Shown: in pieces, positions 9,104-17,852 of the stretch
Numbering within the stretch: position 1 is the first letter of the stretch
Layout: every line of letters starts with the position of its first letter
Made by a program: the position numbers and the translations under genes
The notes under the pieces: generated by a model
Told to the model about the DNA's origin: nothing
The model's input: only the letters and a program-made list of their open reading frames with translations
The model's database searches: none
Assembly (NCBI RefSeq): GCF_016629525.1
Contig: NZ_AP024269.1
Span: 434,001 to 498,000 of the forward strand
Direction of reading: 5' to 3'
Length of the DNA stretch: 64,000 nt
DNA from: Kaistia sp. 32K
Lineage (GTDB): Bacteria; Pseudomonadota; Alphaproteobacteria; Rhizobiales; Kaistiaceae

Positions 9104-9451
9104 TCAGGGCAGGGCGGCGATGGCGGTGATCTCGATTTTGTAGGCGGGATCGGCGAGGGGGACCTGGCCGGTGGCGCGCGCTGGCGTGTTGTCGGGATCA
9201 ACCCAGGCGTCCCAGACGCTGTTCATCGCGGCGAAATCGGCGATGTCGTCGAGCCAGATCGTCACCGAGAGCAGGCGCGACTTGTCGGTGCCGGAGAGCG
9301 CCAGCACGCGGTCGATCTCCGCCAGTGCGCCGCGTGTCTGGGTGACGATGTCGGTGCCCGGCGGGCCGACCTGTCCTGCCACATGGACGACGCCGTCATG
9401 GGTCGCCGTCTCGCACCAGCGCAGATCCGGCTCCAGTCTCTTGATCTCCAC
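9104..9451 (-). CDS. RidA family enamine/imine deaminase-like protein
   Basis: A 115-residue cytoplasmic protein of the YjgF/YER057c/UK114 (RidA) family. Family features are HDGVVHVAGQVGPPG near residue 20-33, LLSVTIWLDDIADFAAMNSVWDAWV in the middle, and PARATGQVPLADPAYKIEITAIA at the end with the Arg of the ligand pocket. RidA proteins hydrolyse reactive enamine/imine intermediates; this one may belong to a subgroup with another substrate. It starts with GTG, preceded by AAGGAG at 6-base spacing. It is convergent with the exporter operon and divergent from the sugar importer. Confidence 0.88.
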   Translation of the reverse strand: MEIKRLEPDLRWCETATHDGVVHVAGQVGPPGTDIVTQTRGALAEIDRVLALSGTDKSRLLSVTIWLDDIADFAAMNSVWDAWVDPDNTPARATGQVPLADPAYKIEITAIAALP

Positions 9452-9584
9452 GAAAGTCTCCTTGGTCGAATGGGTCGGTCTGCCGTTCCGTTAGCCGATG
9501 GCGCGCGTCCCTGTCCATGCCGCGCCGGAGATGTCGCAATCCGATCGGCGTCGTGGAAACGGGCGCCTCGCGGCGGATTTCCGA

Positions 9585-9615
9585 TTGACAGTACCGCCGC
9601 TTGCTATCTGATATG
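9585..9615 (+). promoter_or_regulatory. Candidate sigma-70 promoter of the sugar importer operon
   Basis: A perfect -35 box TTGACA (9585-9590) is followed, within 19 bases, by AT-rich sequence CTGATATGAAC that could supply a weak -10. It lies about 140 bases before the binding-protein start in the 300-base RidA-importer gap; the rest of that gap shows no gene and no clear palindrome. Confidence 0.35.
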
Positions 9616-9751
9616 AACAATGCATCTTACATACAAAAGTCGATATCCGGCCATCGTGCGCGAAAAAAGGTTCGGATCAACAACGGCTTGGTGGGATCGA
9701 GGGAGAGGCGGGGGACGGATTTCGTCGCCCGATCAGAGGGAGAGACGCACA

Positions 9752-10957
9752 ATGAAACTGGCAAACAGAGTGAAGTCGGTTCTGGCGGCGGCCGTCGGCG
9801 GCGCCGCCCTGATGAGCGGCGCCAGCCTGGCCCAGGCGGCCGAGCTGCCCGCGACGTTCCAGACGCTGCCGCCGGAAATCCAGGCGCTTTATCTCGGCGT
9901 CGAGGAGACGATCCAGCCGTCGGCCTATGACAATTTCGCGGCCGTGGCGAAGCCGTGGAAGTGGTGCCATTCGGAATCCTACCAGGGCAATCCCTGGCGC
10001 GTTTCGGTGACGCGCGAGCTCGAGCGCCTGGTCGGCCTCTACAAGGAGAAGGGCTGGGTCTCCGAATTCGAGATGTCGGATTCGAACGGCGACACCGGCC
10101 AGCAGATCGCCCAGATCCGCGCCTTCATCGACAAGAAGTGCAGCATCATCACCTCCTTCGCCGGCTCGTCGACGGCGCTGAACGAGGTGATCGAGGCGGC
10201 GTTCAAGGCGGGCATTCCCTTCGTCACGGGTGCGGGCGCCGTCACCAGCCCCTACGCCATCAATGTCGATTCCAACTATGTGAAGTTCGGCTATGACGTC
10301 GCCAAGGGCGTCATCGACGGCATCGGCGGCAAGGGCAACGTGCTGCGCATCGAGGGCATCGCCGGCAGCCCGCTGGTCGCCCAGCAGCGCGCCGGCGCCG
10401 ACAAGGCCTTCGCCGAGGCGCCCGAGGTCAAGGTCGTCCGCGACGTCAACGGCAACTGGTCGCCGAACGTCACCAAGACGGTGACGCTGCAGGTGCTCGC
10501 CACCACGCCGCAGCCGATCGCCGGCGTCTGGACCTCGGGTTCGGAGTCGCGCATCGTCGCCGAGGCGTTCCAGCAGGCCGGCCGCCCGATCCCGGTCGTC
10601 TCCGGCTCGATCTCGGGCGACGCGCTCGGCTTCTGGAAGGACAACCAGGACACGTTCCGCTTCACCGGCGGCGCGCTGATGCCGTCCTGGACCGCGCAGA
10701 CGCTGTTCCGCGTCGGCGTCCGCGTGCTGGAAGGCCAGCAGCCGAAGCTCAACATCCTGATGGTCCCGATCCCGGCCGTGAAGCCGGACGAACTCGGCAA
10801 GTGGCATCGCGACTGCATGACCAAGGACGCCGTGTCGGTGTTCCCGGTCGCGCCGGAAGATCCGATGCCGGAGACGCTGATGGACGCGTATTTCGCCAAG
10901 CCCGCGCATACGGAGCTGTTCGACTACGCGAAGACGCCGGATCCCTGCGCCAAGTAG
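9752..10957 (+). CDS. Sugar-type ABC transporter periplasmic binding protein
   Basis: A 401-residue type 1 periplasmic binding protein (RbsB-like fold). A clear signal peptide (residues 1-28, ending ASLAQAA) precedes the mature domain. WVSEFEMSDSNGDTGQQIAQIRAFIDKKC and SIITSFAGSSTALNEVIEAAFKAGIPFVT are the typical N-lobe elements, and GVWTSGSESRIVAEAFQQAGR the C-lobe element. Two Cys near the C-terminus (HRDCMTK and DPCAK) could form a disulfide. The start at 9752 is chosen for the signal peptide and the purine-rich GAGGGAGAGA upstream. It is the first gene of the operon, and a strong hairpin follows it. The ligand is not evident; the downstream lactonase-like gene hints at a sugar or sugar acid. 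Confidence 0.88.
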   Translation: MKLANRVKSVLAAAVGGAALMSGASLAQAAELPATFQTLPPEIQALYLGVEETIQPSAYDNFAAVAKPWKWCHSESYQGNPWRVSVTRELERLVGLYKEKGWVSEFEMSDSNGDTGQQIAQIRAFIDKKCSIITSFAGSSTALNEVIEAAFKAGIPFVTGAGAVTSPYAINVDSNYVKFGYDVAKGVIDGIGGKGNVLRIEGIAGSPLVAQQRAGADKAFAEAPEVKVVRDVNGNWSPNVTKTVTLQVLATTPQPIAGVWTSGSESRIVAEAFQQAGRPIPVVSGSISGDALGFWKDNQDTFRFTGGALMPSWTAQTLFRVGVRVLEGQQPKLNILMVPIPAVKPDELGKWHRDCMTKDAVSVFPVAPEDPMPETLMDAYFAKPAHTELFDYAKTPDPCAK

Positions 10958-10973
10958 GATCCAGCCGACACAG

Positions 10974-11001
10974 CGGGAGGGCCGGCGCGCCGGCTCTCCC
11001 G
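10974..11001 (+). terminator. Intercistronic hairpin after the binding-protein gene
   Basis: CGGGAG-G-GCCGGC pairs with GCCGGC-T-CTCCCG to make a very stable stem, 17 bases after the stop. No T-run follows, so it is more likely an RNA stabiliser or partial attenuator than a full terminator; it would raise binding-protein output over the ATPase and permeases. Confidence 0.65.
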
Positions 11002-11032
11002 TCTCCGCATCCGGACGGGAGACTGACTGCCT

Positions 11033-11773
11033 ATGCTCGAGATCCGCGATCTCTCGAAGCGCTATGGCGAGACGATTGCGCTCGATGGCGCCCATGTTTC
11101 GTTCTCGCCCGGCACGATCCATACCATCCTCGGCGAGAACGGCTCGGGCAAGAGCACGCTGGTCAAGCTGCTCTCGGGCATCGTCTCGCCGGATCGCGGC
11201 TCGATCACCTTCGACGGCCGGCCGATCGTCGGCCGCGACCCCGCTGATTTCCGCGCCGCCGGCTTCGCCACCGTGTTTCAGGAAGTGCTGATCGCGCCGG
11301 ATCGCAGCGTCGCCGACAACATCCTGCTCGGCTATGACGGCCTGTTCCGCCGCCGCGTCCCGCGCGGCGAGCGGCGGGCGCTCGCCGCGAGCGTCCTGTC
11401 CGAATTCGCCGTTACCGACGTGCCGCTCGACGAGCCGGCCGGCGAGGTGCCGCTGGCGGCGCAGCAGCTGATCGTTCTGGCCCGCGCGCTGACGCGGAAG
11501 CCCCGCGTGCTGATCCTCGACGAGGTGACGGCGGCGCTTGATTTCGCCGACCGCGAGGCGGTGTTCGCGCTGATGCGGCGGCTGGCGGGCGAGGGTTGCC
11601 TGATCCTCTTCATCACCCACCGCATGGACGAGGTCACCGGCCTGTCCGACCGGGTGACGGTGCTGCGCAGCGGCCAGGTCGTGAAGACGCTGGAGAAGGG
11701 CGAGCTCGTGCCGGACGACCTGCTCGCCCTGATGGCGCCGGAGACGGCGCGGGAGCTGCACCATGTCGGATAG
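11033..11773 (+). CDS. Sugar ABC transporter ATPase, N-terminal half of an RbsA-like protein
   Basis: A 246-residue ATPase corresponding to the first half of RbsA/MglA proteins, which are normally about 500 residues with two ATPase domains. It has a complete Walker A (GENGSGKST), Q-loop (FQEVLIAPDRSVADN), a diverged signature (PLAAQQLIVLARAL, as in RbsA first domains), Walker B (VLILDEVTAALD) and the switch His (LFITHRMDE). It ends at TAG 11771-11773, overlapping the second half's start by 11 bases in a different frame. The break falls in the linker between the two domains, so each product is a whole domain. This half should be the catalytically competent one. Confidence 0.88.
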   Translation: MLEIRDLSKRYGETIALDGAHVSFSPGTIHTILGENGSGKSTLVKLLSGIVSPDRGSITFDGRPIVGRDPADFRAAGFATVFQEVLIAPDRSVADNILLGYDGLFRRRVPRGERRALAASVLSEFAVTDVPLDEPAGEVPLAAQQLIVLARALTRKPRVLILDEVTAALDFADREAVFALMRRLAGEGCLILFITHRMDEVTGLSDRVTVLRSGQVVKTLEKGELVPDDLLALMAPETARELHHVG

Positions 11774-12515
11774 CCCGATCACCCTTTCCGCGCAGGGGCT
11801 GTCGCTGAAGCCGGGCGCGGTTCCGTTCGACCAGCATATCCGCCGCGGTGAGATCGTCGGCCTCGCCGGGCTCGACGGTCATGGCCAGGACGCGTTCATG
11901 GAAACGCTGGCGGGTCTGCGCGCGCCGGTCACCGGCCGCGTGACGGCGCCGCTCGCTAGGGGTGGCGGGCGGGCGATCACCAGCTTCCGCCGCGCGGTCC
12001 AGAGCGGCATCGCCTATCTGCCGCGCGATCGTCGCGCCACCGGCATCTTCCCGTCCATGTCGATCCTCGACAATTTCGCCATCGCCACCGTCGGCCGCGA
12101 CCGCCGGTTCGGCCTGATCAGCCCGGCCGAGCGGCGCAAGCGCTACGATTATTATCGCGAGCGCCTGTCGATCGTCGCACCCGAGCCCGGCCGCCACCTG
12201 ATCACGACGCTGTCGGGCGGCAACCAGCAGAAGGTGCTGCTCGCGCGCGCGCTGGCACACAAGCCGGACGTGCTGCTGCTCAACGATCCGACCCGCGGCG
12301 TCGACATCGCCACCCGCCGCGTCCTCTATTCGGTGTTCCGCGAGCTGGCCAACGAAGGCATGGCGCTGGTCGTGCTCTCGACCGAGATCGAGGAGGCGCT
12401 GGTGCTCTGCGACCGCATCCTCGTCTTCCGCGAGCAGGAACTCGCCGCGCCGCTCGAAGGCGCCGCGCGCTCGTCCGAGCGCATCATCGCAACCATGTTC
12501 GGACGGGCGGCATGA
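11763..12515 (+). CDS. Sugar ABC transporter ATPase, C-terminal half of an RbsA-like protein
   Basis: A 250-residue protein equal to the second half of RbsA-type ATPases. As is usual for that half, Walker A is degenerate (GLAGLDGHGQDAF, no GKS/T), while the signature is intact (LSGGNQQKVLLARAL), and Walker B reads VLLLNDPTRGVD, with N in place of D and D in place of the catalytic Glu. The ATG at 11763 overlaps the end of the first half by 11 bases, and its own N-terminus (SPITLSAQGLSLKPG) restarts an ATPase fold. Presumably it forms a heterodimer with the first half on the permease pair. Its stop overlaps the permease start (ATGA, 12512-12515). Confidence 0.88.
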   Translation: MSDSPITLSAQGLSLKPGAVPFDQHIRRGEIVGLAGLDGHGQDAFMETLAGLRAPVTGRVTAPLARGGGRAITSFRRAVQSGIAYLPRDRRATGIFPSMSILDNFAIATVGRDRRFGLISPAERRKRYDYYRERLSIVAPEPGRHLITTLSGGNQQKVLLARALAHKPDVLLLNDPTRGVDIATRRVLYSVFRELANEGMALVVLSTEIEEALVLCDRILVFREQELAAPLEGAARSSERIIATMFGRAA

Positions 12516-13504
12516 CTGTTCTCGCAACCTCCTCCTCCGCCGCCGCCGGCCGCATGCCGGCGCTGAAGGCGATCTGGCGGCAGACCGGCTTCGCGCCGAT
12601 CCTGTTCATCATCCTGCTCGCCATCAACATCTTCATCAATCCGGCCCGTTTCGCGCCCTCCGCCTGGGGCACGCTGATCGGCCTCGCCGCGCCGCTGATC
12701 GGCGCCGCGATCGCCTCGGCGCCGGCCATCCTCGGCGGGCGCGGCGGCATCGACATCTCGGTCGGCCCGATCATGGGCTTCGTCAACGCCATCGTCGTGC
12801 TGGTGCTGATCCAGAAGCTCGGCCTGACCTCGCCCTGGATCGTCGTCGGCGCGGCGGTCGCGATCGGCGGCCTCGTTGGCGTGCTGAACGGCTTCCTGGC
12901 GACGATCCTGCGCATCCAGCCGATCGTCGCGACGCTCGGCACCTATCTGCTCCTCGTCGGGACGACGCTCACCATCCTGCCGGCGCCGACCGGCACCGTG
13001 CCGATATGGCTCAAATCGCTCGGCGGGCCGCTGTCGATCCTGCCGCTCGGCGCGGTATTCCTGATCTGGTTTCTGATCCGCCGGCTGCCTTACTACGATC
13101 ATCTGATGGCCGTCGGCAGCGACGACCGCGCCGCCTATACGGCCGGCATCCCGGTCACGCTGGTGCGCTTTCTCTCCTATGTCATCACCGGCGTCTTCGC
13201 CGGCGTGGCGGGGCTGATGATGACGGCGCTGATCGGCTCGGCCGATCCGTCGATCGGCCCGACCTACACGCTGATCGCGATCTCCGCCGTGGCGCTCGGC
13301 GGCGTCAGTCTCGCCGGCGGTCGTGGCGGGCTGATTGGTGCTGCCATCGGCGCGATCGACATCTTCCTGCTGCAGAGCGCGCTGACCTACTTCAACTTCT
13401 CGACCTTCGTGCTGCAGATCGCGTACGGCTCCATCCTCGTCATCGCCATCGTGCTGACGGCGCTGCAGGACCGCTGGCTCGGTCGTTCCAGGGGAGGCCG
13501 CTGA
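12512..13504 (+). CDS. Sugar ABC transporter permease (RbsC-like), first
   Basis: A 330-residue inner-membrane permease of the BPD_transp_2/RbsC class with about nine or ten spans. Visible family segments are GGRGGIDISVGPIMGFVNAIV near residue 75-95, GVLNGFLATILRIQPIVATLGTYLL near 125-150 and ALGGVSLAGGRGGLIGAAIGA near 255-275. It begins by ATGA overlap with the second ATPase and its stop shares a base with the next ATG (TGATG at 13502-13506), so the operon is tightly coupled. It pairs with the second permease to form a heterodimeric channel. Confidence 0.88.
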   Translation: MTVLATSSSAAAGRMPALKAIWRQTGFAPILFIILLAINIFINPARFAPSAWGTLIGLAAPLIGAAIASAPAILGGRGGIDISVGPIMGFVNAIVVLVLIQKLGLTSPWIVVGAAVAIGGLVGVLNGFLATILRIQPIVATLGTYLLLVGTTLTILPAPTGTVPIWLKSLGGPLSILPLGAVFLIWFLIRRLPYYDHLMAVGSDDRAAYTAGIPVTLVRFLSYVITGVFAGVAGLMMTALIGSADPSIGPTYTLIAISAVALGGVSLAGGRGGLIGAAIGAIDIFLLQSALTYFNFSTFVLQIAYGSILVIAIVLTALQDRWLGRSRGGR

Positions 13505-14463
13505 TGCCCCGCTTCAGCCGTGACCAGGCGCGCGTCCTTGGCGCCCTCATCGTCGCCGTCGTCCTGCATCTCGCCGGAACGGCGCTGATCCAGGGTTATT
13601 CCAGCGAGTTCTCGATGCGGGCGATGTTGGTGCTGGCCTCGCTGCTCGCCATCGCCTCGATCGGCCAGACGCTGGTGGTGATCATTGGCGGCATCGACCT
13701 GTCGATCCCCTTCGTCATCGGCTTCGCCAATGTCGTCACCGCCCATCTCTATGGCGGCGGCATGGACTTTGCCCTCGTCTGTGGGATCGTCGTCGGCCTC
13801 GCCTTTCTGATCGGCGGGCTGAACGGGCTGATCTCGTCCAGCCTCGGCCTGCATCCGCTCATCGTGACGCTCGGCATCGGCACCATCGTGCAGGGCTCGG
13901 TGCTTTTGTGGACCGGCGGCTTCCCGTCCGGATCGGCGCCGGCCTCGGTCACCGAGTTCGTCTCGATCGGCGGCTCCGTCGGCTTCCTGCCGGTGCCGTG
14001 GCTGGTGCCGTGCTTCGTCGCGCTCGCGGCAATCGTCACCGTGGCGCTCGCCCGCACGCCCTATGGCCGCCGCCTGTTCGCGCTCGGCAGCAATCCGCGC
14101 GCCGCCCCGCTGGCGCTGATCCATCCGGTGGCGATGTGGACGGTGACGTTCGGCCTCAGTGCGGTATTCGCCGCCGTCACCGGCATCCTGCTGCTCGGCT
14201 TCACCGGCTCCGCCTATGGCGAGGTCGGCCAGCCCTATTTGTTCCAGACCATCGCCGCCGTCGTCATCGGCGGCACGGCGCTGGTCGGCGGGCGCGGCTC
14301 CTATCTCGGCACCGTCGCCGGCGCGCTGGTGCTGACCGAGATCAACACGCTGCTGATCGGCCTCGGCCTGCAGCCGTCGCTGGTGCAGGCGGTGCTCGGC
14401 GTCGTCATCGTCGTGCTGGTGTCGTTCTACGGCCGCGACCCGCATGTGCGGACGACGATCTGA
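13504..14463 (+). CDS. Sugar ABC transporter permease (RbsC-like), second
   Basis: A 319-residue permease of the same family as its neighbour but clearly diverged. Family landmarks are VVIIGGIDLSIPFVIGFANVV, GGLNGLISSSLGLHPLIVTLGIGTI and AAVVIGGTALVGGRGSYLGTVAGALVL. The true start is the ATG at 13504 overlapping the previous stop; the frame is open further upstream but that part only shadows the first permease. Two permeases with two separate ATPase halves suggest a fully heteromeric importer. Confidence 0.88.
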   Translation: MPRFSRDQARVLGALIVAVVLHLAGTALIQGYSSEFSMRAMLVLASLLAIASIGQTLVVIIGGIDLSIPFVIGFANVVTAHLYGGGMDFALVCGIVVGLAFLIGGLNGLISSSLGLHPLIVTLGIGTIVQGSVLLWTGGFPSGSAPASVTEFVSIGGSVGFLPVPWLVPCFVALAAIVTVALARTPYGRRLFALGSNPRAAPLALIHPVAMWTVTFGLSAVFAAVTGILLLGFTGSAYGEVGQPYLFQTIAAVVIGGTALVGGRGSYLGTVAGALVLTEINTLLIGLGLQPSLVQAVLGVVIVVLVSFYGRDPHVRTTI

Positions 14464-14505
14464 TCGTCGCCGCAACCCTTCGATATCCACGGAACTGGAA
14501 GAAAA

Positions 14506-15408
14506 ATGTCCGGCGATCTCTATAGCGGGCCGATCATCGACGCCCATCATCACTTCTGGGACCTCGGGCTCGGCAAGCATGGCTGGCTTGCTGGCGGCAC
14601 GCCGGGGGACGAATTGGCGCCGATCCGCCGCAACGTCCTGCCGGCCGACTACGAGGCGCTGGCGCGACCGGAGAACATCGTCGCCAGCGTCCATATCGAG
14701 GCGAACTGGGATCCGGCCGACCCGCCGGGCGAGAGTGACTGGCTCGACAGCCTGCCACGCAGCGACGGCATCGCGTCGCGCTACGTCGCCCATGCGGCGC
14801 TGGCCGATGTCAACGCGCCCGAGATCCTGGCACGCCACGCGGAAAATCCGCGCGTCGTCGGCATCCGCGAGATCCTGAGCTGGCATCCCGATCCCGCCAA
14901 GCGCCGCATGCCGGACAATGACCGCATGGACGACCCGCGCTGGCGCGCCAATATGGCCCGCTTCCGCGAACTCGGCTTCAGCTTTGATCTCTTGATCTCG
15001 CCGCACCAGCACGAGACCGCGCGCCGCCTCGCCGACGCCTTCCCCGATATCCGCTTCCTCGTCAATCACTGCGGCAGCCCGATGGATCGCGACGCCGAGG
15101 GCATGCGGCGCTGGCGCGAGGGTCTCGCCTTGATGGCTGGCGCGGAAAATGTCGCGATCAAGATCTCCGATCCGGTCGCCTATGACCCGGACTGGACGCC
15201 GGCGAGCCTGACCGAGGTGATCGACGCCTGCATCGACGCCTTCGGCGCCGACCGCTCGATCTTCGCCAGCGATCACCCGGTGGCCGGTCTACATATCGGC
15301 CTCTCGGAATGGATCGCCATCTTCAAGCAGGCGGTGCGCGGCTTCTCGGCCGACGAGCAGGCGAAGCTGTTCGCCGGCAATGCGCGGGACTGGTATCGGC
15401 TGGCCTGA
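14506..15408 (+). CDS. Amidohydrolase-2 family lactonase/hydrolase
   Basis: A 300-residue metal-dependent TIM-barrel hydrolase of the amidohydrolase_2 group, which includes L-fuconolactonase and LigI-like lactonases. Motifs: IDAHHHFWDL at residues ~10-19 (first-strand metal-site HxH), NHCGSPMD near 190, and FASDHPV near 257 with the conserved Asp. It lies 42 bases after the last permease, in the same direction, so it is probably in the importer operon and may open a lactone derived from the imported sugar. Which lactone is not visible; no dehydrogenase or aldolase for the rest of a pathway is adjacent. Confidence 0.82.
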   Translation: MSGDLYSGPIIDAHHHFWDLGLGKHGWLAGGTPGDELAPIRRNVLPADYEALARPENIVASVHIEANWDPADPPGESDWLDSLPRSDGIASRYVAHAALADVNAPEILARHAENPRVVGIREILSWHPDPAKRRMPDNDRMDDPRWRANMARFRELGFSFDLLISPHQHETARRLADAFPDIRFLVNHCGSPMDRDAEGMRRWREGLALMAGAENVAIKISDPVAYDPDWTPASLTEVIDACIDAFGADRSIFASDHPVAGLHIGLSEWIAIFKQAVRGFSADEQAKLFAGNARDWYRLA

Positions 15409-15451
15409 GCACGGGGCGAGGCGATCTCCCTCGCGCTGTGCCGCCCTCCGC

Positions 15452-15560
15452 CGTCATCCCGGCGAAGGCCGGGATCCAGACACGCCGACCCCGAACCAGA
15501 ACGCTAGACCCAGATTTCCGGGCCGGTGTTCATGGGCCCCGGCCTTCGCCGGGGCGACGG
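15452..15560. repeat. Palindromic intergenic repeat, family B (CGTCATCCCGG type)
   Basis: CGTCATCCCGGCGAAGGCCGGGATCC (15452-15477) opens and GGGGCCCCGGCCTTCGCCGGGGCGACGG-like sequence (to 15560) closes this element, each part a hairpin. Related copies occur at 20855-20935 and 31173-31284. It sits between convergent gene ends and could also act as a bidirectional transcription stop. Confidence 0.7.
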
Positions 15561-15594
15561 GGCCCTGCAGAGCTCTCCCGAAGGGACACGCCGC

Positions 15595-16332
15595 TCAGCG
15601 GCTCGCTTCGGTCTGCACGTCGTCGAGCTTGACGAAGACGGTGCCCTTGTCGATCAGCCGCTGGATGCCCTCGACGACGCCCTTGCCGGCCGGATGTCCC
15701 GGCTGGTTGATGTGGGCGATGATGACATCGCCCGAGCGGGCGGCGGCGATCCGCTTCGCCACCGTCGCGGCCGGCAGCGACGCGCCCATGTCGGCGTTCA
15801 GCGAGAAGCCGGCGATCGAATAGCCCTCGGCCCGGATCGCATCCAGCGCGTCCTGGCTGTAGACGGCGGTGGCGCCGCGATACCAGCGCGGCGGCTTGCC
15901 GGTCGCCTTGAGGACGGCCGAGGCGCCGCCATCGACTTCCTTGCGTACTTCTTCCAGCGATCCCGCCGTCTTCAGGCCGTAGAGCTGCGGAACATCGGTG
16001 ATGGCCGGAACGTGCTGGTCGCCATGGTTCTCGATCTGGAACAGCTCCGGATGCGCCAGGAGCACGGCCGTGGTCTCCTGGTTCCGCTTCAGCCAGCGAT
16101 GCGTGACGAAGAGCGTCGCCGGAATCTGATTCTGCACCAGCGTGTCGAGGATGCGCCGGTCGATCGTGCCGGAACAGGCATCGAAAGTGAGCGCGACGAC
16201 GCGGGCGCCGGGCGGCGGCGCGGCGATCCGAAGCTTCAGTTCGATGTCCTGCGGCTTGGCGAGGGCGCCCTGGGCCAGCAGGAGCGTGGCGGCGACGGCC
16301 AGCCAGCCGGCGCGAAGGGAGGGGATCGGCAT
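15595..16332 (-). CDS. Polysaccharide deacetylase family protein (NodB-like), exported
   Basis: A protein of about 245 residues with a signal peptide (SLRAGWLAVAATLLLAQGALA) and a NodB homology domain. Motif 1 is VALTFDACSGTID, with the catalytic-base and metal-ligand Asp spaced as TFDxC; motif 2 is ENHGDQH, the metal His pair; motif 3 is RGATAVYS; and GDVIIAHINQPG carries the late His. Enzymes of this fold remove N- or O-acetyl groups from peptidoglycan, chitin oligomers or exopolysaccharide. ATG 16332 places the signal peptide correctly; the frame extends upstream to 16365. The gene is single and divergent from the response regulator. Confidence 0.85.
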   Translation of the reverse strand: MPIPSLRAGWLAVAATLLLAQGALAKPQDIELKLRIAAPPPGARVVALTFDACSGTIDRRILDTLVQNQIPATLFVTHRWLKRNQETTAVLLAHPELFQIENHGDQHVPAITDVPQLYGLKTAGSLEEVRKEVDGGASAVLKATGKPPRWYRGATAVYSQDALDAIRAEGYSIAGFSLNADMGASLPAATVAKRIAAARSGDVIIAHINQPGHPAGKGVVEGIQRLIDKGTVFVKLDDVQTEASR

Positions 16333-16628
16333 CGGAACTCCTGGACACAGGAACAAGACGCGCACCTAGCGTCGCGCTTGGGACGCATTTAAGGCAGGGC
16401 GACGGATTTTGCGCGGGGGGAGGGCTGTGAATCCTGTGCACTTTGCGAAATCCCGACTTGACGGTAATGTCTTGGGTTCCGGGACAGCATGGAGGCCATC
16501 ACCCCGGGGCAAGGATGCCTCATGACCCGCAGGACGACGGAAAATGGTCGCCGAGAGGGGCGACGCAGCCTGACGGATGGCTCGCGACCGAGAGGGGGCG
16601 GGGCCTCTTTTCCGCTCGGGGCTTTGCC

Positions 16629-17027
16629 ATGAACGAGCTCGCCCCCCTGATCCTGCTGGTGGAGGACGAGGCGACTTTGCGCCTCGCCGCGGCCGACCTT
16701 CTGGAAGATCTCGGCTTTCGCGTCGAGACGGCCGGATCCGCGCAGGAGGCGACGGCGCGGGTCGATCGGCGCGGTGGCGACTACCAGGTCGTCATCATCG
16801 ATCTCGACCTGCCGGACCGCTCGGGCGCCGAGCTCGCCAAGGAAATCCGCGACAATCGCGCCGATGTTCCGATCGTGATCGCGAGCGGCTATGACGAGGC
16901 GAGCCTCGATCATGCCCTCGCCGACGACGCGCGCGTCGGCTTCCTCGGCAAGCCCTATGGGGTGAAGGGCGTGATGCAGGTCCTGGCCGAACTCGGCATC
17001 CTCGTCGACCGATCTTTGCTACCCTGA
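16629..17027 (+). CDS. Single-domain response regulator
   Basis: A 132-residue receiver domain with no output domain. The acidic pair E12-D13 (LLVEDEATLR), phospho-acceptor D58 (VVIIDLDLPD), a conserved Thr/Ser position in IVIASGYDE and the Lys in LGKPYG are all in place. Stand-alone receivers act as phosphate relays or by binding a partner; no kinase is adjacent. The start at 16629 is chosen because the domain begins right after it; the frame upstream to 16443 carries no similarity. MgtC follows 43 bases downstream and may be co-transcribed. Confidence 0.85.
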   Translation: MNELAPLILLVEDEATLRLAAADLLEDLGFRVETAGSAQEATARVDRRGGDYQVVIIDLDLPDRSGAELAKEIRDNRADVPIVIASGYDEASLDHALADDARVGFLGKPYGVKGVMQVLAELGILVDRSLLP

Positions 17028-17070
17028 GTGACCGGCGGGAGCCGGAAACCAGAGAGGATGCGATCGGCAT

Positions 17071-17574
17071 ATGGAACTCTACCTGGAGGCCACGCTGCGG
17101 CTCGGCGCCGCGGCTATCTGCGGGCTGCTGATCGGCATCGACCGGGACACGCGCGAAAAGCCGGCCGGCATGCGCACGCTGGCGCTGGTGTCGCTCGGCG
17201 CCGCGGTGGCGACGCTGACGGCGATCCATATTCCCGGCTTCGTCATGGGATCGGACGCCATGAGCCGCGTCCTGCAGGGCGTGATCCAGGGCGTGCTCGC
17301 CGGCATCGGCTTCATCGGCGCTGGCACGATCCTGCATCTCGGCCAGCATGGCGGGCACGTCCAGGGTCTGACAACGGCGGCGACCGTCTGGGTCGCGGCC
17401 GCGCTCGGCATAACCTGCGGCCTCGGCACCTGGCCGATCGTCCTGGTCGCGCTCGTGCTGGTCCTCCTGATCCTGATCGTCGCCCGTTATTTCGAGCGCT
17501 GGCTGATCAGCCACCTCGTGCCCGAGGGCAGATCGCGCGACGGATCGGAGAAGGAAGAGCGGGAGAAGGGCTGA
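17071..17574 (+). CDS. MgtC/SapB family inner-membrane protein
   Basis: A 167-residue protein with the MgtC N-terminal membrane domain: LRLGAAAICGLLIGIDRDTREKPAGMRT, then GVLAGIGFIGAGTIL and GLTTAATVWVAAALGI, which are strongly conserved in the family, followed by a last span and a charged tail. MgtC members are linked to low-magnesium survival and, in pathogens, to inhibition of F-type ATPase, but most environmental members are uncharacterised. The protein lacks the long cytosolic ACT-like C-terminal domain of Salmonella MgtC, so it is the short SapB-like form. Confidence 0.87.
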   Translation: MELYLEATLRLGAAAICGLLIGIDRDTREKPAGMRTLALVSLGAAVATLTAIHIPGFVMGSDAMSRVLQGVIQGVLAGIGFIGAGTILHLGQHGGHVQGLTTAATVWVAAALGITCGLGTWPIVLVALVLVLLILIVARYFERWLISHLVPEGRSRDGSEKEEREKG

Positions 17575-17633
17575 GTGTCTCGGCTTTCGGCTTCGATGCT
17601 TGGCCGCTTGGCAGTCAGGCGGGCTCGTCTCTT

Positions 17634-17757
17634 CACCTCTCCCATAGGGAGAGGTCGACGGCCGAAGGCCGGCGGGTGAGGGGGTGAGCCCTCTCCGGAT
17701 GGTTCCCTACCCCCTCACCCGGAGCTTCGCTCCGACCTCTCCCCATGGGAGAGGTGA
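17634..17757. repeat. Palindromic repeat, family A (CACCTCTCCC...GGGAGAGGTG)
   Basis: A 124-base element with complementary ends (CACCTCTCCCAT... and ...ATGGGAGAGGTG) and internal hairpins CGGCCGAAGGCCG and CGGAGCTTCGCTCCG. Near-identical copies lie at 20630-20773 and 31042-31163. It fills most of the gap between the convergent MgtC and DUF1345 genes. Confidence 0.85.
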
Positions 17758-17852
17758 AGGAGGAGCACCAGGTCTTTGAGCCTTCCAGGCGATCGACTGG
17801 CACAGCCATCATCCCTCTCATGGAGCGGTGAAACCAGTGCGCCCCCGCCCCC

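Noticed and set aside
13387..15276. Long minus-strand open frame across the second permease and the amidohydrolase
   Set aside because: Composition is that of antisense shadow; the plus strand has complete permease and hydrolase motifs.
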